DNA of 64,000 nt from Opitutaceae bacterium. Lineage in GTDB: Bacteria > Verrucomicrobiota > Verrucomicrobiia > Opitutales > Opitutaceae. Positions 16,902-25,713 of the stretch are shown here, one piece after another (the first letter of the stretch is position 1; each line of letters opens with the position of its first letter). The translations under genes were made by a program, and so were the position numbers. The DNA is taken from contig JAUSID010000139.1 in the NCBI GenBank assembly GCA_030648295.1, positions 121,722 to 185,721 on the forward strand, in the 5' to 3' direction. The notes beneath the pieces are model-generated. The model was not told the origin of the DNA and made no database searches. It saw only the letters and a list, made by a program, of their open reading frames with translations.

Positions 16902-17753
16902 CTAGATCCCGGAGCTCGCCAGGAACCCGCCGTCGACGGGCAGCGTCACCCCGGTGACAAAACCGGCCCGCGTGTCGTCGAGGAGCCAGCACGCGGCGCC
17001 GAGCAATTCCCGCGCTTCGCCGAACCGGTTCAGCGGCGTGTGGGCCAACACGTTCTGACCGCGCGCGCTGAGGCCTCCGTCGGGCGTCATCAGGATTTTC
17101 CTACTCCGCTCGTTCACAAAAAAACCCGGGGCGACCGCGTTCACGCGAACGCCCGCCGGAGCCAGGTAAACCGACAGCCATTGGGTGAAACTCACGACCC
17201 CAGCCTTGGCCATCGCATAGGCGGGGACCCGCGTGAGCGGTCGATAACTGTTCATCGACGCAAAATTCAGGATCGAACCGCGTCCGCGCCGCGCAAGGTC
17301 GCGGCCGAAAATCTGGCACGGAATCACCGTCCCGAGCGTATTGACGCGAACGACATCGTCGAAGCGGCCCAGATCGAGGTCGAAGAAACCGCGTGTGCCC
17401 GCGGGTTTCCCGGGCGACAACTCGAGCGCGGAAAACTCCGTCACCGTGGTAATCGCATCCGCCTGGTTTCCGCCGGCCCCATTGATCAGAAACTGGCAGG
17501 CACCCAGTTCGAGCGCCACGGTCTCGCGGGCGCGCTCCACCGCGGCGGCATCGAGCACATCGCAGACGAGCGGAAGCGCGGTCCCGCCGTCCTGGCGGAT
17601 ATCGGCCGCCAGGGATTCCAGCGCCGCCCCCGTTCGCCCCAGCAGCGCGAGCTTCGCACCTTGGCGCGCGAGTTCCCTCGCCAGGACGGAGCAAAGGGTG
17701 CCGCCGGCCCCGGTGATGACCGCGACCTTCCCGTTGAAGCAGGACTCATTCAT
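16902..17753 (-). CDS. SDR-family oxidoreductase, probable D-mannonate oxidoreductase (fructuronate reductase)
   Basis: The protein is 283 aa from the ATG at 17753. It has the classical SDR Rossmann motif (VAVITGAGGTLCSVLA), the NGAGG segment, a catalytic Ser/Tyr/Lys set (NFASMNSYRPL, then YAMAKAG) and a C-terminal GVTLPVDGGFL. It follows uxaC by 11 bases and shares its operon with a hexuronate-type transporter. UxaC makes fructuronate from glucuronate, so the natural next step is reduction of fructuronate to mannonate, which UxuA (30384-31352) then dehydrates. The SDR fold is certain; the substrate is inferred from this pathway logic. Confidence 0.8.
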   Translation of the reverse strand: MNESCFNGKVAVITGAGGTLCSVLARELARQGAKLALLGRTGAALESLAADIRQDGGTALPLVCDVLDAAAVERARETVALELGACQFLINGAGGNQADAITTVTEFSALELSPGKPAGTRGFFDLDLGRFDDVVRVNTLGTVIPCQIFGRDLARRGRGSILNFASMNSYRPLTRVPAYAMAKAGVVSFTQWLSVYLAPAGVRVNAVAPGFFVNERSRKILMTPDGGLSARGQNVLAHTPLNRFGEARELLGAACWLLDDTRAGFVTGVTLPVDGGFLASSGI

Positions 17754-17764
17754 GATGACAGGGG

Positions 17765-19162
17765 TTAAAGGGCCAAAACCTGGCGGGCGTTGTCGAAGCA
17801 GAGCGCCCGGACCAATCCGCCAAGCGGTCCGCTGTCCGCCGGCATCGTGCCAGCGGCAACCTGGGCGCCGAGCCACTCGCAAAGCACGCGGCGAAAGTAT
17901 TCATGGCGCGTCATGGATAATAAACTACGTGAGTCCGTGGTCATGCCGATGAACGTTGCGAGCAGGCCGTGGTTCGCAATCGCATCGAGTTGGGCGCGCA
18001 TGCCGGTTGCGTGGTCGTTGAACCACCACGCCGGCCCGAGTTGGAGCTTGCCGGCGACCCCATCTTCGGCAAACGAACCGCAGAGCACCGCCAGCGGCAC
18101 GAAATCGGCCGGGTTTAGCGGATACAGAATCGTGCGCGGAAGCGCCTCCGCCCGTTCCAGATCGTCGAACCACGCACAAAGGCTGGGCATGTCACAGGGC
18201 TGTCCGATGCATGCGTAGCCACCCGCCGGCCCGGCCAGCCGTCGCAACCGCGAACTGGTCCGCCGCCGCGCGCCGAGGTGGAGCTGCATGACCCAGCCGC
18301 GCCGCGCATACTCGACCCCGAGGAAACGGAGAATGGCGGAGCGCAGGCGGACCGCGTCGTCGGCAGAGAATGTTTCCGTACGCAACCGCCGGCCAAACCG
18401 CGTCTCCGCCTCCTCGTCCGGGATGCTCAGATACGAAAAATCATCGAGCCCGTGATCGGAAAGCCGAGCGCCGGCCCGCCCGAAGTGATCCAACCTCTGC
18501 GTCAGCGCCGCGCGAAACGAACCGAAATCGCGAATCGGAATTCCCGTCGCCGCCGCGAGCGCCTGCAGCCATTTCGGAAAATCGGGCGACTCCACTGCCA
18601 CGGCCTCGTCCGCGCGCAACGAGGGCAGCACGCGCGTCACTCCGCCTTCGCCCGCGATGCGCGCATGTGGTGCCAGGTCATCGAGCAGCCGATCGCTCGT
18701 GCAGACACAGGACACCGCCCGGCGCGCGAGCAGGCCGCGCGCCGTAAAGCCCGGCTCGCGCAACCGCTCCTGGCACGTTTCCCAGATCCGCGGCGCCGAG
18801 TCGGTCGTCAGCGGTTGGACGATATCGAAATACCGTTTCAGCTCGAGCGCCGTCCAGTGGTGCAACGGGTTCCCGAGCGTGAGCGGCACGACGGCAGCCC
18901 AGGCGTCGAATTTTTCCCGCTCGGCGGCGTTTCCGGTGATCAGCCGCTCGGGCACACCGGCGAGCCGCATCGCGCGATGCTTGTAGGGATCGGTGGTCAC
19001 CCACAGTTGCGTGATGTTCTCGAACCGACGGTCCGCCGCGAGGTCCCGCGGATCAAGGTGACAGTGATAGTCACAGATGGGCGCGCCGGCGGCGAACTCG
19101 TGATAGAGCCCGCACGCCGTCTTCGATGAGAGCAGAAAATCGTCGTGAATGAAGGCGTTCAC
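17765..19162 (-). CDS. uxaC: Glucuronate (uronate) isomerase
   Basis: The protein is 465 aa, the usual length for UxaC. It isomerises D-glucuronate to D-fructuronate (and galacturonate to tagaturonate) in the cytoplasm. I chose the GTG at 19162 because the family begins xxFIHDDFLL; a longer ATG start at 19267 would overlap the transporter gene. Characteristic segments are CDYHCHLDPRDLA (metal-binding histidines), ITQLWVTTDPYKHRAMR, WVMQLHLGARR and GMTTDSRSLLSMTRHEYFRR. It lies between the transporter gene and the SDR gene. Confidence 0.9.
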   Translation of the reverse strand: MNAFIHDDFLLSSKTACGLYHEFAAGAPICDYHCHLDPRDLAADRRFENITQLWVTTDPYKHRAMRLAGVPERLITGNAAEREKFDAWAAVVPLTLGNPLHHWTALELKRYFDIVQPLTTDSAPRIWETCQERLREPGFTARGLLARRAVSCVCTSDRLLDDLAPHARIAGEGGVTRVLPSLRADEAVAVESPDFPKWLQALAAATGIPIRDFGSFRAALTQRLDHFGRAGARLSDHGLDDFSYLSIPDEEAETRFGRRLRTETFSADDAVRLRSAILRFLGVEYARRGWVMQLHLGARRRTSSRLRRLAGPAGGYACIGQPCDMPSLCAWFDDLERAEALPRTILYPLNPADFVPLAVLCGSFAEDGVAGKLQLGPAWWFNDHATGMRAQLDAIANHGLLATFIGMTTDSRSLLSMTRHEYFRRVLCEWLGAQVAAGTMPADSGPLGGLVRALCFDNARQVLAL

Positions 19163-19259
19163 ATCAGGAGTTTGTGGGCCACCGACGGAATGCGCGCTTC
19201 GCTCACGCCGGGGATTCTGGGCAACGTTGGGCGTCTCATGGCAAGTCCCGACCGGCGCC

Positions 19260-20534
19260 TCAGGCATCGCGGATTCGCTCGACGCGGCCAATCCAGAAAA
19301 ACAGGGCGCCACACGCGATGAGCGGCAGCACGCCCACCGTCCAGAACACGGGCAGGTAACCGGCGCGGTCGACCAGCTGGCCGACGGCGAAGGTGAAGGC
19401 GGCGCCGCTCAGGCTCGCCGCCATCAGCGTGGAGCCCATCGCCGTCCCCATCGTTTCGGCGGGAAAAATGTCGGCGTGCAACGCGAGGATGTTCGCGCTC
19501 CACATGCCGAAACCGAAGGTCGCCAGGCACACCCAGGCGATCGCGGCCGCGGCCGATGAGGCATTCACCACCTGGATACCGCCGAGCATCGCCAGCGCAC
19601 CGGCCACCATTACGCTCTTGCGCGCGAAGGTGGCGCTGCGGCCGCGCGCCAGCAAAGCATCCGAAATCGCCCCGCCCGCCATTTTTCCCAGGTCCACCGT
19701 CAGGTACGGGATCCAGCCGTAAAATCCGATTTCCTTGAGCGAGAAGCCCCGGCCCTTGCTCAGATAATCGGGCAGCCAGAAGACGTAGAACCACCACACC
19801 GGCGTCGCCATCAGCCGCGTGACCATCAGGCCCCACAGCTGCCGCTCGCCGGCGATTCGCCGTAGCGCCGCACCGAATACAGGGGGCCGCGGCGCGCGCA
19901 CCCCGAGCTCCCGCAGGACCTCGTCGCGTTGCGACGGCGTCAGTCGGGGATGCTGATGCGGCGCGTGGTAAACGCGGAGCCAGCCAGCCAGCCAGAGGAA
20001 GCCGAGGGCGCCCGTGACCACGAAGGCCGCGCGCCACCCATAACGCAGCGCCAGGAACGCCACCAGCGGCGGGGCAATCACGGCGCCCACGGCCGAACCG
20101 CTGTCGAAGATCGCCATCGCGAACGCCCGGCGCTTCTGCGGAAACCAGCTCGCCACCGCCTTCGTGCCTGCCGGCCAGTTGCCCGCCTCGGTCACTCCGA
20201 GGAAACCGCGCGCCACCGCGAGACTGATCGGCCCGACCACGAACGCATGCGCCGCCGCCGCAATCGACCAGCCGATGATCGCGACGATGAAACCGAGCCG
20301 CGTTCCCACCTTGTCGATCCACATCCCGCACGGCACCTGCGCCAGCGTATACGCGAGCAGGAACACCGTCGTAATCGTCCCGTAATGCGCACTCGAGAGC
20401 GACAACTCGCTCCGCAGCGTGGGCAGCAGCACGGAAAGCGCCTGCCGGTCGATATAGTTGATGACCGTCGAAAGGAACAGCAGCGCCAGGATCTGCGTGC
20501 GCAGCCGGCCAATGGCACTTTCCGACGGACTCAT
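19260..20534 (-). CDS. MFS transporter, hexuronate (ExuT-like) type
   Basis: The protein is 424 aa with about 12 hydrophobic segments. NYIDRQALSVLLPTLRSEL, the RxGxR-like loop after TM2-3 (DKVGTRLGF) and the middle-loop pattern are typical of the anion:cation symporter family that includes ExuT. It would move glucuronate, galacturonate or a related organic anion through the inner membrane. The gene is followed immediately by uxaC and preceded by a clan GH-A glycosidase, so it most likely imports the monomer produced in the periplasm. The exact sugar acid is inferred. Confidence 0.85.
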   Translation of the reverse strand: MSPSESAIGRLRTQILALLFLSTVINYIDRQALSVLLPTLRSELSLSSAHYGTITTVFLLAYTLAQVPCGMWIDKVGTRLGFIVAIIGWSIAAAAHAFVVGPISLAVARGFLGVTEAGNWPAGTKAVASWFPQKRRAFAMAIFDSGSAVGAVIAPPLVAFLALRYGWRAAFVVTGALGFLWLAGWLRVYHAPHQHPRLTPSQRDEVLRELGVRAPRPPVFGAALRRIAGERQLWGLMVTRLMATPVWWFYVFWLPDYLSKGRGFSLKEIGFYGWIPYLTVDLGKMAGGAISDALLARGRSATFARKSVMVAGALAMLGGIQVVNASSAAAAIAWVCLATFGFGMWSANILALHADIFPAETMGTAMGSTLMAASLSGAAFTFAVGQLVDRAGYLPVFWTVGVLPLIACGALFFWIGRVERIRDA

Positions 20535-20548
20535 GGGCCGCGCCTTGC

Positions 20549-22045
20549 TCAGCGACTGCGCTCGATTCGCAAGGCCGACGCCTCCGCAATCAGCACCGGG
20601 GAGTCATAGAGCGGCAGGCTCCGAAACGTGACGCCGGCCGCCGCCTGCGACCACATCCCCGTCGGCAGCGCGTAGACCGTGCTCGTGCGCACGTCGACCA
20701 GCACGGGCTCGGTGAACTTTCCGGCGCGCAGCGTCACGTCGGCCAGCGTCACGCCCTTGGCCTGCGCCGGCGGCGCGTCATTGAACCAAAGCGTCACGAT
20801 CTGCCCGCCTTTTTCCGTACGATAACCGGTCAGCGCCACGCTCCGCAGCGCCGTCGACGTGAACGGATACTCGCGTATCCGCTTCACCGTGTCGTCGAAG
20901 ATCGCGAACACCGTCTGCGCCGCGTAATAGACCGGCTTCACGTGCGAAACGGTCTGGTCGGGATTCGTGCCGAGCAGCCCCTTGTAGTTCATCCGCAACA
21001 CACCGTCGGCACCGGCCTGGTTGCTCGCCTGCGTATAGTGCATGTCCGAAATCGTGAACAGATTGAACGGCACGTCCTTCGCGTGATGCGCGAGCATCCG
21101 CCGCAGGTCCCATTTGGCCTGCAGGGTTTCCGTCCAGCTGATCTTCGAGAGCGCGAAATTTTCCTGGTACTTCGAGGGCGCGCCCGTCTCGCCCTGCCGA
21201 ACGGAAATTCGGGCGCCGTGCTTCGCGATCACGGCGCGAAGCTTGTCCGCGGTGTTGGTGTCATCCGGGTTGCGCGGATAACCGTGAAACGTGAGGGCGT
21301 CGATCAGCTCGAGCTTTCCCCTGGCTTTCATGCCAGCGATAAACTTGTCGGCGTACGCGACATCGCCGGCCAGCCCCAGCGCCCAGAGTTTGCTCTTGGG
21401 CTGGAGTTCGCGGACCATCGTCGCCGTCCGCGTATAGAGATCGATGTAGGCGTCGACCCCCGCGGTGCCGCGCCGGTTGATGTCCGGCTCGTTCCAGACC
21501 TCCCACTCGTGCACGCGATCCCGGTAGCGTTCGACCAGTGCCCGCGCCCACTTGTCCCACGCCGCCAGCGCCTCGGGCGACGAGGGGAAACCGCCGCCCA
21601 GCCCGGTGTCGCCCCCGCCCTTGTAGATGGTGTTGCCGTAATTGAATTCCAACCACGGCCGCACGCCCTGGGCGACGGCATCGGTCACAATCGCGTCGAG
21701 CCAGCCCCACGAGTACACGCCTGGCTGCTGCTCGCACTTCGCCCACCCCGCCTGGACCCGGATGCCTTTGGCGCCGAGGGGACCGAGGTATTTCCGGTAG
21801 TGCTCGTACACGGTGAAATCGCGGTCGATCGTCTCGCCGCCAATCGACCATGAAGAGGAAGTGATTTCCTTCGCGTGCCGTGGCTTCACCTGGCCGACGA
21901 CGGGGAGATCGATGCCGGTGGTCGGCACCGGAGGCGTGAGGGGCGCGCTCGCGGTCGCGGCACCGGCGGCCGCCGCCCAGGCGAGCAGCAGCGCGACGGC
22001 TCCGTGACGGAAAATGGAGGAGAGCACAGGGTCGGGACGGTTCAT
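20549..22045 (-). CDS. Secreted clan GH-A glycoside hydrolase
   Basis: The protein is 498 aa with a signal peptide (AVALLLAWAAAAGAATA). The TIM barrel carries HEWEVWNEPDINRRG (acid/base glutamate near residue 187) and ARISVRQGETGAPSKY (candidate nucleophile glutamate near residue 281), which places it in clan GH-A; the closest family I can suggest is GH39 or GH5-like. A small beta domain ends the protein. The gene is 14 bases upstream of the MFS transporter gene and after GH115, so it probably trims glycosyl residues from the same uronate-bearing polymer. Confidence 0.7.
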   Translation of the reverse strand: MNRPDPVLSSIFRHGAVALLLAWAAAAGAATASAPLTPPVPTTGIDLPVVGQVKPRHAKEITSSSWSIGGETIDRDFTVYEHYRKYLGPLGAKGIRVQAGWAKCEQQPGVYSWGWLDAIVTDAVAQGVRPWLEFNYGNTIYKGGGDTGLGGGFPSSPEALAAWDKWARALVERYRDRVHEWEVWNEPDINRRGTAGVDAYIDLYTRTATMVRELQPKSKLWALGLAGDVAYADKFIAGMKARGKLELIDALTFHGYPRNPDDTNTADKLRAVIAKHGARISVRQGETGAPSKYQENFALSKISWTETLQAKWDLRRMLAHHAKDVPFNLFTISDMHYTQASNQAGADGVLRMNYKGLLGTNPDQTVSHVKPVYYAAQTVFAIFDDTVKRIREYPFTSTALRSVALTGYRTEKGGQIVTLWFNDAPPAQAKGVTLADVTLRAGKFTEPVLVDVRTSTVYALPTGMWSQAAAGVTFRSLPLYDSPVLIAEASALRIERSR

Positions 22046-22140
22046 GATGATTGAGGGAGGTTCGTGAGCGCCAGGGACAAGGTTGAGTGGAAGGGGCGAA
22101 ACGGGGCAATGCTCGCGCGGGTCGTCAGGTTCCGGCAGCG

Positions 22141-24384
22141 TCAGCGCGTCGTTACGCGGGACTCGGCCTGCCGCAGCACATCACGCGTGCGTTTCAAGGT
22201 GGCGGCCAGGTTGATCTTTTTCGTTCCGCGGTACCAGTTCTCCCAGCGGCCGCGCGTGTACGCCTCGGACAGCGCCGGGATGCCGGCCATCGCCGCCTCG
22301 GCCACTCGCAGCGCTTCGACACACGCCGGTAGGTTCCCGAGATCCAGCGCTTCGTGCGCGAGTTCGATCTGCTCGAACCAGCGGCAGAACTCGCGCGCCA
22401 GTGCGCCCTGGTGAACCAGGTTGTCCCGGAGAAAAGCAGCCTCGGTTTCAGGCAACTCCACCGCGAACGTGCGGGCATGGAGCAACACGAGTTCGAAGCC
22501 GGCTCGCTGCTGCGCGAGCCGCCGGATCACCTCGCGACGGCCGGGACTCGGCGGATGCATGTCGCTCAGTCCCTTGTAGAACGCGTCGGCCGGCTTCGCG
22601 CTCTCACCCGTCGCGGCTCCGCTGGTGCGCACGGGCGCCTGCCGGTTTTTTTCCACGGCGGTGCCGGTGGTTGGATTCCGCGCGGCGAGTTTTTTAGCGA
22701 TCTGCCCGAGGGCCGAATTGCCGCCGCCGATCATCTGCCCGTCCATGAGAAAAGGCACCTGCTGCGCGTCGTGAATCTGCCACGAGTTGAAGTAAATCTG
22801 GTACGCGTTGAGGACCTCCTTCTGCCGCCGCGAAAACCGATCCGCCACCCAACGCGAGAGCCACGCCTCCGGATCGTATCCATCCATCCGCCACGCCATC
22901 TTCGCCGTCGCGTCGACGCCGAGCACGAACTCGCGGATGTTGGAGATGTTCGTGATCACATAGCTTCCCGCGCCGTGCGTCACGGCCGCCTGGAGGCACT
23001 CGAAGGTCTTCGGCGGCGACACGATTTGCACGAGGTGGGGACCGCAGCCCCACAACGCGTGGTGATAATACACGCCGTAGGCGTTCGCCGGGTTGCGCGG
23101 CGTGGAATAGAAGTCCGGCTGCCACTTCCAGCCTGGCGAGTTGTCGGCAAAGACCACGATCGTATCGCGCGGAATCGTGAGCAGCTTCTGCTGGTTCAAC
23201 GTCGAGCCCTCGGCCCAGAGCGTCGTGGACTGAAACCGCGGCTGCCGCGGCGCGACTTCATCGAGAATCCGCACCTGCTCGGCCATCGCCTCCGAGATCA
23301 ACCGTCCGCGATCCGCGTCGGACTGGGGCGTCTTCGGATCCGCCATCCACATCGGCCGGTCCGCGATGCCGCGCAGTCCGAGTTGCCACACGACGTTCGG
23401 GAACTCCGCCCATTTTTGGGCGTACACGCGCCAGACCTCGCGCACCTCGTCCGGATGACTGAAGTACGAGTACTTCAAATCCCGGCCGCGCTTCTTCCAA
23501 TAGTTGAAATAGCCGAACGCACTCACGCCCATCGGCTCAACGTGATGCTGCGACACGAACACGCCACGGCGCGCGCATTCCTCGATCAGCGCCGCTTCGG
23601 GCGGATTCAGGATGTCGACGAAGCTGGCCGGGATGATCAGGTTGCAGCGGCTGCGCACCAGCGCCTCGGCGATGTGCCGCACCACCTCGCGCGGCACCAC
23701 CTGCGCGTAGTAGGGATAGTCGATATAGCGCGGCCCGCCGCTCTCCTTCCACTCGGTGAGCAAATCCTCGTCGTTGATGAACCAGCCCCGGAAACGAAAC
23801 GTCGGCGGGCCCGAACTGAGTTTCACCTCGGGCCAGGCGAGCGTAGCGCGCGAGCGCGGTTCGCGCGAAGACCAGAAGTACAGCGGATCGACGCCGAGGT
23901 GCTGCTCGATGAACGCATACAGCCCGAACATCGTGCCGCGCTCATCGCTGCCGGCGATGATCAGCCGGTTGCCGACGGTTTCGACGCGATAGGCTTCCCA
24001 CTGGCCCTTCAGTCCCGCGCCGAAGCCGGCCGCGATCGTGTCGAGCACGGCGACCGATTCCGGCTGGTTGGCCGACACCAGCACGACGCCGCCTTCGGCC
24101 AGCTCCTCCGGTGTCCGCACGAGCGTCAACGTTCGCCCGGTAATCTTTCGCACATCACTCAGCAGGTCTTCGGCCGCGAGGCGGACACACTCCGGTTCGC
24201 TCGCGGGCACCAGCACCGCGGCGGCGCGCTGCGGCGACGCGAGATCAAACGCCGCCGGCACGCCGGTCGCGGCCAGCATGAACGCGGCGATCCCGATCAT
24301 CACGCGGCGAACGGCCCCGGCCAGCGGTCGAACCGCTGGACCAGGCCCGGATCGTTCAGGTACTGAAGCGGGCTCAGAGATCAT
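22141..24384 (-). CDS. GH115 alpha-glucuronidase family protein
   Basis: The protein is 747 aa from the ATG at 24384, which overlaps the stop of the previous gene (ATGA). The order of segments matches GH115: an N-terminal domain with VLVPASEPECVRLAAEDLL and GSDERGTMFGLYAFIEQHLGVDP, a barrel with FRFRGWFINDEDLLTEW, HHVEPMGVSAFGYF, WQLGLRGIADRPMW and ADNSPGWKW, and a helical C-terminal half. GH115 enzymes release 4-O-methylglucuronate from internal or terminal xylose of glucuronoxylan. The released acid fits the adjoining transporter, uxaC and SDR genes. A repeat-free, conserved gene; confidence in the family is high. Confidence 0.85.
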   Translation of the reverse strand: MISEPASVPERSGPGPAVRPLAGAVRRVMIGIAAFMLAATGVPAAFDLASPQRAAAVLVPASEPECVRLAAEDLLSDVRKITGRTLTLVRTPEELAEGGVVLVSANQPESVAVLDTIAAGFGAGLKGQWEAYRVETVGNRLIIAGSDERGTMFGLYAFIEQHLGVDPLYFWSSREPRSRATLAWPEVKLSSGPPTFRFRGWFINDEDLLTEWKESGGPRYIDYPYYAQVVPREVVRHIAEALVRSRCNLIIPASFVDILNPPEAALIEECARRGVFVSQHHVEPMGVSAFGYFNYWKKRGRDLKYSYFSHPDEVREVWRVYAQKWAEFPNVVWQLGLRGIADRPMWMADPKTPQSDADRGRLISEAMAEQVRILDEVAPRQPRFQSTTLWAEGSTLNQQKLLTIPRDTIVVFADNSPGWKWQPDFYSTPRNPANAYGVYYHHALWGCGPHLVQIVSPPKTFECLQAAVTHGAGSYVITNISNIREFVLGVDATAKMAWRMDGYDPEAWLSRWVADRFSRRQKEVLNAYQIYFNSWQIHDAQQVPFLMDGQMIGGGNSALGQIAKKLAARNPTTGTAVEKNRQAPVRTSGAATGESAKPADAFYKGLSDMHPPSPGRREVIRRLAQQRAGFELVLLHARTFAVELPETEAAFLRDNLVHQGALAREFCRWFEQIELAHEALDLGNLPACVEALRVAEAAMAGIPALSEAYTRGRWENWYRGTKKINLAATLKRTRDVLRQAESRVTTR

Positions 24385-25709
24385 TTTGGGAGCAGCGTCG
24401 AGAGATCGGCCACAAACACGTTGCGGGTGCCGTCGACGAACCCATTGAACGCCACATAACGTCCGCTGCGATCCCAAGCCGGATGCGGATCGACGCGAAA
24501 CTCACCGGCGGTCATCGCCACGAACACCTGAAAGATCGTCCGCTCCTTGCCGCGCTGCAGATCCAAAAACCGGAGCGGCGAGGTACCGTCCTTCGCTGCC
24601 ACGGGCTCATCCGGATACGCATCGGTGATGACGAAGGGCCGGCCGCCGGGATGCTGCGTGGGGTGCCCGGAACCCGGCTTGAACAGCACCTTCAGATCGG
24701 AGCCGTCGGCGCGCACGGAGATGAACTCCAGCCCCGGCTGATCGTCCACGTTGAGGTTCATCGACAGATGCTCGCCATCCGGCATCCAGTTGATGTGGTG
24801 CCCGCCGCGGGCCCACTGGTCGGGCGTAATCGCCGTCCGCAATTCCGATCCGTCCGGCCGCATTGTGATCACGGCCCGGCGACGCCCCGCCGGCGGCTGG
24901 CCGGCGACGCGCCGATCCACCCGCGGGCTCCACTGCACCGTGGTGAGCAGCCGGGTGCCCTGCGGATTCCATTTCACCTGAAAACAATAATACTCAAACT
25001 CGTCGGGATTCGGAATCGCGATGCTCGGCCGTGTGCGCTCGTAGATGTCGCGGATCGAAACGAGGCGCCGAACCTTGCCTGTGGCCACGTCCGTGAGTTC
25101 CACGCCGTCGTCGGCCACCGGTCCGATGTTGCGCGGCGGCCGCGCCGACTCCGGCACGACCACGCCATAGCCGACCTGCGCCCGCGGCGATTGGATCAGA
25201 TTGTACGAGGCGAGTTGCCGTCCGTCGAGCGACACCATGAAGACGGTGCCCTCGAGCCGGCGGGACCTGCCGGTCTGCGGATCGAGGTGCACGGCAAATG
25301 CGCGCCACGTTTGCGGATCGACATCATTGAAGAACAGGTCCGCGTCCGTGGCTCCCCATTGCACGTTGGCGCCGAGTTGCACCTCGAAGCCGCGGGATTC
25401 CGCGACGACGCGTTCCTTCCCCGTCGCCAAATCCACCAAGACGACCTCGCCCACCTCGCCCGGCTGCGGCGAACGTTTCTCCTGCGGCAACCGGAAGAGC
25501 GCGAGATACCGGCCGGACGGGCTGAACGGCGACGTGTCGAAGAAGCGGTGAATCGTGCGGCCTGAGGCGACGCGGACGATGCGCACGTCCTTCACGTTAG
25601 CCTCCACGGCGGGAAAACGCTCCCACGCCGGCTCCACGGCGGCGCGCACCGAGACAGCGGCCCACCCGAATGCCATCGTCAGGCCGAGAATGATTCGCAT
25701 GCCGTTCAT
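24381..25709 (-). CDS. Secreted TolB/PD40-like beta-propeller protein
   Basis: The protein is 442 aa with a signal peptide (MRIILGLTMAFGWAAVSVRA). Repeats such as FSPSGRYLALFRL, ATDADLFFNDVD, WNPQGTRLLTTVQWSP, WMPDGEHLSMNLNVDD and WDRSGRYVAFNGF are PD40/TolB-type blades. A GHHINWMPDG segment recalls the histidine-containing blade of oligogalacturonate lyases (PL22), but I cannot confirm active-site residues. The gene lies between the TonB receptor (4 bases away) and GH115 (4-base overlap), so it is part of a tightly coupled glycan operon. Confidence 0.65.
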   Translation of the reverse strand: MNGMRIILGLTMAFGWAAVSVRAAVEPAWERFPAVEANVKDVRIVRVASGRTIHRFFDTSPFSPSGRYLALFRLPQEKRSPQPGEVGEVVLVDLATGKERVVAESRGFEVQLGANVQWGATDADLFFNDVDPQTWRAFAVHLDPQTGRSRRLEGTVFMVSLDGRQLASYNLIQSPRAQVGYGVVVPESARPPRNIGPVADDGVELTDVATGKVRRLVSIRDIYERTRPSIAIPNPDEFEYYCFQVKWNPQGTRLLTTVQWSPRVDRRVAGQPPAGRRRAVITMRPDGSELRTAITPDQWARGGHHINWMPDGEHLSMNLNVDDQPGLEFISVRADGSDLKVLFKPGSGHPTQHPGGRPFVITDAYPDEPVAAKDGTSPLRFLDLQRGKERTIFQVFVAMTAGEFRVDPHPAWDRSGRYVAFNGFVDGTRNVFVADLSTLLPK

Positions 25710-25713
25710 CGAC

